Assembly (NCBI GenBank): GCA_017509255.1 | Contig: JAFWQA010000006.1 | Span: forward strand, 1 to 64,000 | Length of the DNA stretch: 64,000 bases | Direction: 5' to 3' | From: Clostridia bacterium | Lineage (GTDB): Bacteria > Bacillota > Clostridia > Christensenellales > Aristaeellaceae | Shown: in pieces, positions 58,819-64,000 of the stretch | Position numbering within the stretch: position 1 is the stretch's first letter | Layout: each line of letters opens with the position of its first letter | Made by a program: the position numbers and the translations under genes | The notes under the pieces: model-generated | The model's database searches: none | What the model saw: the letters and a program-made list of their open reading frames with translations, nothing else | Told to the model about the DNA's origin: nothing

Positions 58819-59943
58819 ATGAAGATTTCCAAGAAGGATGCGCTGACCTGGTTTGAGTTTTTCTCCGCCCTGCCGGAAGACGAAGAGCTTCTTCCGCGGC
58901 AGACGGAAATTGCCCTGGCGGTTTTCTCACAGATCGAGTATGCCGTGGAAGCCCGCAGCAGGGAACTGGCAGCTGCAATTCCCCACCTGAAGAGCCTGAA
59001 AAACCGCACCTTCTACGTTGGCGACGACGCCCGCTTCCCCGCCGGCTGCCGTTCCTGCCTGCTCGGTTCGGGCCTTTCCGCCGTCCGTAAAACCAACCGC
59101 TGTGACGCCAACTGCAGGTTTTGCTACGACTACGGCGCTCTGGATTCGCAGATGCCCGTCGGGGAAGGCTTATGGGAGATCGGCGGCACAAAGTTTTATG
59201 AAGAGGATCTGGATCTCCTTCTGGATGTGCAGAAGAAGCCGACGGGGATCTGCTACGTCTATCTGGAGCCCTTCATGGAAATTGAGCTTTATTATCCCGT
59301 GGTCAGGAAATTCCATGACGCCGGGATCTGGCAGCATATGTATACCAATGGGATCCACGCGGACCGGGAAAACCTCCGCGCGCTTGCTGACGCCGGCCTG
59401 GATGAGCTCCGCTTTAACCTCGGGGCATCCGGCTGCTCCGACAGGGTGATTGAAAATATGCGCACGGCAAAGGAGTTCTTCCCGGCTGTCGGCATTGAAA
59501 CGCCCATGACGCCGGAGCTTTATGATACATTCCTGAGGAAGAAGGACCGGATCCTCGCCACCGGCATCGATTTCATGAACTGCGCGGAGCTGCATCTGAA
59601 CGAAAACAATCTGCCGAACTATCTGGGCGAAAACCTGTACATGAGCCGCCAGGGCTATGTTTCCCCGGTCTGGAGCCGGGAGCTGACGTTGAAACTGATG
59701 CGGATCGCGGATGAGGAATCCTGGCCGCTCACGGTTCATGACTGCTCCAACCGCACAAAGTTTGCCCGGGATCTGAATCTGAAGGCGCATGAAGGCGGCT
59801 GGTTCGGTCAGAGCAGCTATGGCCGGGAGTTTGACCGGATCCCTTATGAAGCCTTCCTGCCGGTCCTGCGCGACGGAAACTTCCGTTTTGTGGAGGAAGA
59901 GCCCCTTCCCGCAGGCTTCCGTCCCGGTGATATCGTCCTTTGA
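58819..59943 (+). CDS. Radical SAM protein
   Basis: A 374-residue enzyme. The SAM cluster motif is CDANCRFC (Cys95, Cys99, Cys102), preceded by CRSC (77-80), which may help bind another metal. The barrel parts are ICYVYLEPFMEIE, MYTNGIHAD and LDELRFNLGAS. It seems to belong to a poorly studied family found in Clostridia; the substrate is unknown and no precursor peptide or maturase gene is adjacent. GGGAGG precedes the ATG. GH13, tadA and a hydrolase gene follow on the same strand. Confidence 0.88.
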   Translation: MKISKKDALTWFEFFSALPEDEELLPRQTEIALAVFSQIEYAVEARSRELAAAIPHLKSLKNRTFYVGDDARFPAGCRSCLLGSGLSAVRKTNRCDANCRFCYDYGALDSQMPVGEGLWEIGGTKFYEEDLDLLLDVQKKPTGICYVYLEPFMEIELYYPVVRKFHDAGIWQHMYTNGIHADRENLRALADAGLDELRFNLGASGCSDRVIENMRTAKEFFPAVGIETPMTPELYDTFLRKKDRILATGIDFMNCAELHLNENNLPNYLGENLYMSRQGYVSPVWSRELTLKLMRIADEESWPLTVHDCSNRTKFARDLNLKAHEGGWFGQSSYGREFDRIPYEAFLPVLRDGNFRFVEEEPLPAGFRPGDIVL

Positions 59944-60005
59944 TTCCTTGCGCTTTTTCCCACGTTGTTATATGATTTCCCCATTATTTCAGAGGAGGAC
60001 GTCTT

Positions 60006-62084
60006 ATGTCCCTCAGTCAACAGGTTCTCTCCGCGGTTTTCAGCGATGAAACGCCTTTTTACCGTTTTCCCTCCGAGCCGGACGTCGGCGACACAGTCAA
60101 TATCAGGATCAGGGTCGCGAAGGGCAGCGCCGAAAGGGTCATCCTCCTGACGGAATCCCTGAAGGTCGGCACGCTGATGGAAAAGAAAAGCTCCGATGAT
60201 TTCTTTGATTTCTATGAGACAGGCATCGTCTGCGACGGGGCCGAGGTCATGTACCGTTTCCTGATCGAATGCGCGGACGGGATCCGCATTGCCTACGACA
60301 AAAACGGATGCCGTCCCGTGGAAAACACTTTCCCGGAATACAATCCGTCTTATGCCTTCCGCTTTCAGCCCGGCTTTCATGTTCCGGAATGGGCGAAAGG
60401 AGCCGTTCAGTATCAGATTTTCCCGGATCGTTTCTGTAACGGGGATCCCTCCAACGACGTGACAGACAATGAATACTATTATACCGTCGGCCATTCGAAG
60501 CACGTCACCGACTGGTCCGCCCTCCCCACGGACACGGACATCCGGTCCTTCTACGGCGGAGACCTGCAGGGTATTCTCGACAAGCTGGACTATCTGCAGT
60601 CCCTCGGCATAGAGGTTCTGTACCTGAACCCGGTTTTCGTCTCCCCCTCCAGCCATAAATACGATGTGCAGGATTACGAGCATATCGATCCCCATTTCGG
60701 GATCATCACCGATGACATGGAGCATGAAATGCAGCTGTGGGAAAAGCATAACGGCTACGCTCCCCGCTACATCCGCCGCGTCACCTCCATGGAAAACCTG
60801 GAAAAAAGCGACGCTCTCTTCGCGAAACTCTGCGGGGAGCTTCACTCCCGGGGAATGAAGATCATTCTGGATGGCGTCTTCAACCACTGCGGCAGTTTTA
60901 ATAAATGGATGGATTATGAAGGGATCTATCTGGGCAAGGCTGGTTTCCAGCCAGGCGCTTATCAGAGTCTTCACAGCCCGTACCGATCCTTCTTCCATTT
61001 TCATGATTCCCACAGCGGGCGCGGCCCGGCCTATGAGGGCTGGTGGGGCTATACGACGCTGCCAAAGCTGAATTATGAGGCGTCTCCCGAGCTTTTTGAA
61101 ACGATCATGAAAATCGCCGTGAAGTGGGTCTCCGAGCCGTACTGCATAGATGGCTGGCGCCTGGATGTAGCCGCTGACCTCGGCCACAGCGCCGCCTTCA
61201 ACCACCGCTTCTGGAAGGAATTCCGCGCCCGCGTCAAGGCAGCCAACCCGGACGCGGTCATCATTGCCGAGCACTACGGCGATCCGGCGCCCTGGCTGAA
61301 GGGCGATGAATGGGATTCCGTCATGAACTACGATGCTTTCATGGAGCCGGTTACCTGGTTCCTCACAGGCATGGAAAAGCATTCCGATTCCTATCGCGAC
61401 GATCTGTATCAGAACGGCAGGGCATTCTTTGACATCATGCGGGACAAAATGTCCCGGCTTCGTTATCCCTCCCTGCTGTGCGCGATGAACGAGCTGAGCA
61501 ATCACGATCATTCCCGCTTTCTCACGCGGACCAACCGAATGATCGGACGGATGAACACGCTCGGTCCGGACGCGGCCGCAGCTGGGATCAACAAAGGGAT
61601 CTTCCGGGAAGCGGTCACGATTCAGATGACCTGGCCCGGCGCGCCGACGGTCTACTACGCGGATGAGGCCGGTCAGGTCGGCTGGACGGATCCCGACAAC
61701 CGCCGCACCTATCCCTGGGGACATGAGGACGAATCCCTGATCGCCCTGCACCGGGACTTGATTGCCCTGAGGAAGAAGCTGCCCGTTCTGAAAAGCGGTT
61801 CCCTCAAGCAGCTGCTGGCGGATTACGGCCGCATTGCCTACGCACGCTTCAGCGATTCCTCCCGTGCGGTGATCGCCGTTAACAACACCGGGGACTGGAC
61901 CTCCTTCCGGATCTTTGTCCGTGATGCCGGCGCAAAGGAAAAAGAGCGCTATATCTGCCGTCTGCAGACGCTTCAGGAAGGCCACGGGACAAATGACGAA
62001 GACTGGGGCGAAGTGACGGACGGCTACCTGACCTTCGATCTTCCCCCCTTCTCCTCCGCCGTGCTGAGCAATGCGGAGAACTGA
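60006..62084 (+). CDS. GH13 alpha-glucan hydrolase (neopullulanase/cyclomaltodextrinase-like)
   Basis: A 692-residue alpha-amylase-family enzyme. An N-terminal beta domain of about 130 residues (CBM34 type) precedes the barrel. Conserved sites: LDGVFNHCG, nucleophile Asp387 in WRLDVA, acid/base Glu422 in IIAEHYG and Asp501 in LSNHDHSR. No signal peptide, so it hydrolyses imported maltodextrins in the cytoplasm. AGAGGAGG precedes the ATG. Confidence 0.93.
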   Translation: MSLSQQVLSAVFSDETPFYRFPSEPDVGDTVNIRIRVAKGSAERVILLTESLKVGTLMEKKSSDDFFDFYETGIVCDGAEVMYRFLIECADGIRIAYDKNGCRPVENTFPEYNPSYAFRFQPGFHVPEWAKGAVQYQIFPDRFCNGDPSNDVTDNEYYYTVGHSKHVTDWSALPTDTDIRSFYGGDLQGILDKLDYLQSLGIEVLYLNPVFVSPSSHKYDVQDYEHIDPHFGIITDDMEHEMQLWEKHNGYAPRYIRRVTSMENLEKSDALFAKLCGELHSRGMKIILDGVFNHCGSFNKWMDYEGIYLGKAGFQPGAYQSLHSPYRSFFHFHDSHSGRGPAYEGWWGYTTLPKLNYEASPELFETIMKIAVKWVSEPYCIDGWRLDVAADLGHSAAFNHRFWKEFRARVKAANPDAVIIAEHYGDPAPWLKGDEWDSVMNYDAFMEPVTWFLTGMEKHSDSYRDDLYQNGRAFFDIMRDKMSRLRYPSLLCAMNELSNHDHSRFLTRTNRMIGRMNTLGPDAAAAGINKGIFREAVTIQMTWPGAPTVYYADEAGQVGWTDPDNRRTYPWGHEDESLIALHRDLIALRKKLPVLKSGSLKQLLADYGRIAYARFSDSSRAVIAVNNTGDWTSFRIFVRDAGAKEKERYICRLQTLQEGHGTNDEDWGEVTDGYLTFDLPPFSSAVLSNAEN

Positions 62085-62107
62085 GACCTGCTGAAAGGAG
62101 CTTTCGC

Positions 62108-62572
62108 ATGGACGGAATGGAACTGGCTCTGCGGGAGGCGGCAGCCGCCCTCTCTGAAGGCGAGGTGCCCGTAGGAGCAGCTCTCTTTCACGGGGATACC
62201 CTGCTCTGGGCGGATCATAACCGCCGGGAGCAGCTGCAGGATCCCACTGCCCATGCGGAGCTTCTCTGCCTCCGCCGCGGCGCCGAGAAGCTCGGCAGCT
62301 GGCGTCTGACCGGCTGCACGCTTTATGTTACCCTCGAGCCCTGCCCCATGTGCGCGGGCGCTCTGGTCATGAGCCGTCTCAGCCGCTGTGTGTTCGGCGC
62401 TTCCGACCCGGAAAAAGGTTGCTGCGGAAGCGTCTATGATCTCCCGACGGACCCGGCTTTTTCTTCACCCGTACGCTGGACCGCCGGCGAAAGGGAAGCG
62501 GAATGCACCGCGCTGCTGGATCGGTTTTTCTCGGACAGACGAAAAAAGAAACAGGGAGGTGCTTTGAAATGA
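62108..62572 (+). CDS. tadA: tRNA-specific adenosine deaminase
   Basis: A 154-residue zinc deaminase that converts A34 to inosine in tRNA-Arg. His49 and Glu51 in TAHAELL, Cys79 and Cys82 in PCPMC. ATG after AAAGGAGC. Its stop overlaps the start of the next gene (ATGA). Confidence 0.95.
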   Translation: MDGMELALREAAAALSEGEVPVGAALFHGDTLLWADHNRREQLQDPTAHAELLCLRRGAEKLGSWRLTGCTLYVTLEPCPMCAGALVMSRLSRCVFGASDPEKGCCGSVYDLPTDPAFSSPVRWTAGEREAECTALLDRFFSDRRKKKQGGALK

Positions 62573-63450
62573 CGCTTCTTCACATGCTCTTCAATTCGGT
62601 CCTGTCATTCCTGAAGCGGGCTCTGCCATTGCTTTTGTCCTGCTTCATGTCCTTTTCCTCCGCTCAGGGAACGGAAACGGAAGCGCCCGCCCTGACCCTG
62701 GTGTCGATCAACGTCGGCAAAGCAGACTGCCATCTGCTCCTGAGCGGGAATACCGCCTACATGGTCGACGTCGGCCGCGGCAAGACCTGGGATACGGTTG
62801 AGTCCGTTCTGAACGAGCTTGGCATCACCCGCCTGGACGGCGTCATCCTGACGCACACTCATTCCGATCATGCGGGCGGGCTGAAAAAAATGCTGAAATC
62901 CGGTATTCAGATCGACCACGTCTATACCTCCGCTTTCTATTCGCCTGATGAGGAGGACGATGAGCATTCCGTGCTCAAGTCGCTCAGGAAATCGGATCTG
63001 GAAGCGGAATACCTGAAAAGCGGCGACACGCTCCCCCTGGACGGAGGCACGCTGCAGGTCCTCGGCCCGCTTGCTCAGCATCCGACCAAGGAGAACAACA
63101 ATTCTGTCGTGCTTCTCGCTTCCGCCGGGGGCGGCTCCGTTCTCCTGACCGGGGATATGGAATTCCCGGAGGAAAGAGATCTCCTTGCCGCGAGCCTGCT
63201 TTCCCGTGTCGATGTGCTGAAAATCGGCAATCACGGGGAAGGCGACGCCACCAGCGACGCCTTTATCGCCGCGGTTGCGCCGAAGCTGGCCGTTATTCCC
63301 ACCAATACGGAGGAGGAGCCGGATACGCCCGACCCCCGCGTGATCCGTCTTCTGGAAAGCTGGAAGGTCCGGATCCTTCAGACACAGGAATCGGCACGGT
63401 ATATCCGGATCACTCTCCGGAACGGGGAAATCGGAACTGAAATGAATTAA
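62569..63450 (+). CDS. ComEC-C-like metallo-beta-lactamase-fold hydrolase, exported
   Basis: A 293-residue protein. A hydrophobic N-terminus (FLKRALPLLLSCFMSFSSA) acts as signal or anchor. The metal motif is HTHSDHAGG (His96, His98, Asp100, His101); the phrase SINVGKADCHLLLSG and LLTGDMEFPEE match the C-terminal domain of ComEC proteins. Here that domain stands alone without the membrane channel. It may be an external nuclease or phosphodiesterase. Coupled to tadA by overlap. Confidence 0.85.
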   Translation: MTLLHMLFNSVLSFLKRALPLLLSCFMSFSSAQGTETEAPALTLVSINVGKADCHLLLSGNTAYMVDVGRGKTWDTVESVLNELGITRLDGVILTHTHSDHAGGLKKMLKSGIQIDHVYTSAFYSPDEEDDEHSVLKSLRKSDLEAEYLKSGDTLPLDGGTLQVLGPLAQHPTKENNNSVVLLASAGGGSVLLTGDMEFPEERDLLAASLLSRVDVLKIGNHGEGDATSDAFIAAVAPKLAVIPTNTEEEPDTPDPRVIRLLESWKVRILQTQESARYIRITLRNGEIGTEMN

Positions 63451-63467
63451 AGAGAGAATATCAAAAG

Positions 63468-63495
63468 AAAGCGGCACCCTGACGGGTGCCGCTTT
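63468..63495 (+). terminator. Terminator of the radical SAM-GH13-tadA operon
   Basis: Perfect 12-bp stem AAAGCGGCACCC / GGGTGCCGCTTT with loop TGAC; T-poor tail. The A-run after it (63504-63510) is the terminator tail of rnpB on the other strand. Confidence 0.85.
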
Positions 63496-63510
63496 CATTC
63501 GTCAAAAAAA

Positions 63511-63848
63511 GTGTGCGAGCGTGACCGTAAGCCGGGTTCTGTATTGGACGGTCATCTATCCAGGCCGCACGTTACCGTGCGGCTCAAGCGATTGCGGAGA
63601 ACGCGGCGGGCCGCCGACTTGCCTCCATAGCATCTTGCACCGGGTGGGGTTTACATCGCGGACGAGTCGCCAGGCCGCGGGTGAGCTCTTACCTCGCCTT
63701 TCCATCCTTACCGTGTAAACACGGCGGTCTCTTTCTGTTGCACTTTCCTTGGAGTCGCCTCCACCGGCCGTTAGCCGGCACCCTTGCCCTTCGGTGCCCG
63801 GACTTTCCTCATGCTATAAGCACGCGGCCGTCTGTTCACCTCGCACGG
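63511..63848 (-). ncRNA. rnpB: RNase P RNA, class A
   Basis: On the minus strand: GAGGAAAGTCCGGGC (P4 5' side), CAACAGAAAGAGACC, GGTAAGGATGGAAAGGCGAG and TAGATGACCGTCCAATACAGAACCCGGCTTACG at the 3' end in parts. The P1 helix pairs GTGCGAG near 63846 with CTCGCAC near 63512. A T-run of seven follows. It processes the 5' ends of tRNA precursors. Short frames over it are shadows. Confidence 0.97.
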
Positions 63849-63852
63849 GAAT

Positions 63853-63882
63853 ATTCTATCCCTTTCCTGCCGCTTCTGTCAA
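63853..63882 (-). promoter_or_regulatory. rnpB promoter
   Basis: TTGACA (63882-63877), 18 nt, TAGAAT (63858-63853). The TGA inside the -35 box is the stop codon of the MocR-like gene. Confidence 0.8.
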
Positions 63883-64000
63883 TCATCCTGTTTCCTGCGC
63901 TGGCGGCGCACCCGGTTTACATGGCGCGTAAACTCCCCGCTCCTCAGCAGCTCGGAGAGCACCATCTGCTCCGTCACCGGTACCGAGCAGGACAGATACC
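63879..64000 (-). CDS. MocR/PdxR-like GntR-aminotransferase regulator, C-terminal end (partial)
   Basis: The last 39 codons of a gene that runs off the right edge. The peptide EQMVLSELLRSGEFTRHVNR plus a basic VRRQRRK tail resembles the end of the aminotransferase-like domain in MocR regulators (pattern LA.F...G.Y.RHLRRMR). Family assignment rests on this short stretch only. Confidence 0.6.
   Translation of the reverse strand, partial: YLSCSVPVTEQMVLSELLRSGEFTRHVNRVRRQRRKQDD

Noticed and set aside
59844-61985. 713-codon minus-strand frame
   Set aside because: Antisense to the GH13 gene, whose catalytic residues are all in place.
63521-63931. Short plus-strand frames in the last 500 bp
   Set aside because: They overlie RNase P RNA, whose conserved blocks are clear on the minus strand.

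Overview
The window is one chromosomal stretch of a Gram-positive-type, anaerobic, hydrogen-metabolising bacterium of the class Clostridia. Evidence: a cytoplasmic multi-subunit [FeFe]-hydrogenase operon, a bL27 precursor with the Firmicutes N-terminal extension next to its protease Prp, a MurE with the DNPR signature of meso-diaminopimelate addition, ribU under an FMN riboswitch, and many sigma-A promoters of the TTGACA-N17-TATAAT type. The DNA looks moderately GC-rich by eye. Secreted proteins with SH3-like repeats and Pro/Thr/Val linkers remind me of gut or rumen Clostridia such as the Christensenellales/Aristaeella group, but that placement is a guess. No tRNA, CRISPR array, insertion sequence, integrase or phage gene was seen, so this is core genome rather than an island.

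Layout. 1-2.1 kb: the 5' end of a 16S rRNA gene (minus strand) with its promoter, then a membrane protein and an NYN-OST-HTH protein. 2.1-4.3 kb: two glycosyltransferases and rpmB (plus). 4.3-9.7 kb: topB, pepF, a small acidic protein and a polysaccharide pyruvyl transferase (minus). 9.8-11 kb: a secreted SH3-repeat protein (plus). 11-19 kb (minus): nnrD and a two-component system, a DUF4342-like protein, metG-tatD, and rplU-prp-rpmA with a structured leader. 19-25 kb (minus): ribU with FMN riboswitch, tsaE-tsaB-rimI, then two secreted PIG-L-type proteins, one fused to a phosphodiester-glycosidase domain. 25-28 kb: a solute-binding protein and galK. 28-37 kb: a reduced division and cell-wall cluster in the order mraZ, ftsL-like, murE, mraY, murD, ftsQ, ftsA, ftsZ. 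37-45 kb: a phosphoesterase, a zinc-ribbon protein and the tig-clpP-clpX-lon-engB proteostasis cluster. 45-50.7 kb: a second phosphodiester-glycosidase protein, purC, a sugar-sensor GGDEF protein and a secreted leucine-rich-repeat protein. 50.7-56 kb: the hydrogenase operon. 56-64 kb: 6-phosphofructokinase, an L,D-transpeptidase, then radical SAM / GH13 / tadA / metallo-hydrolase (plus), RNase P RNA and the end of a MocR-like gene (minus).

How it fits together. Most genes are housekeeping: translation, tRNA modification, protein quality control, peptidoglycan precursors and division. The physiology is fermentative: phosphofructokinase, an intracellular GH13 enzyme and galactokinase feed glycolysis, and the hydrogenase disposes of NAD(P)H electrons as H2, with a good Rex-like redox operator upstream. 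The least explained part is the envelope and extracellular set: the PIG-L and phosphodiester-glycosidase modules, the SH3 and LRR secreted proteins and the L,D-transpeptidase. I saw no convincing new defence or mobile system. The best leads are the degenerate PIG-L fusion, the stripped division cluster with evenly spaced MraZ boxes, the LacI-sensor/GGDEF fusion, and several compact regulatory overlaps in which a promoter is built into a neighbour's stop codon or terminator.
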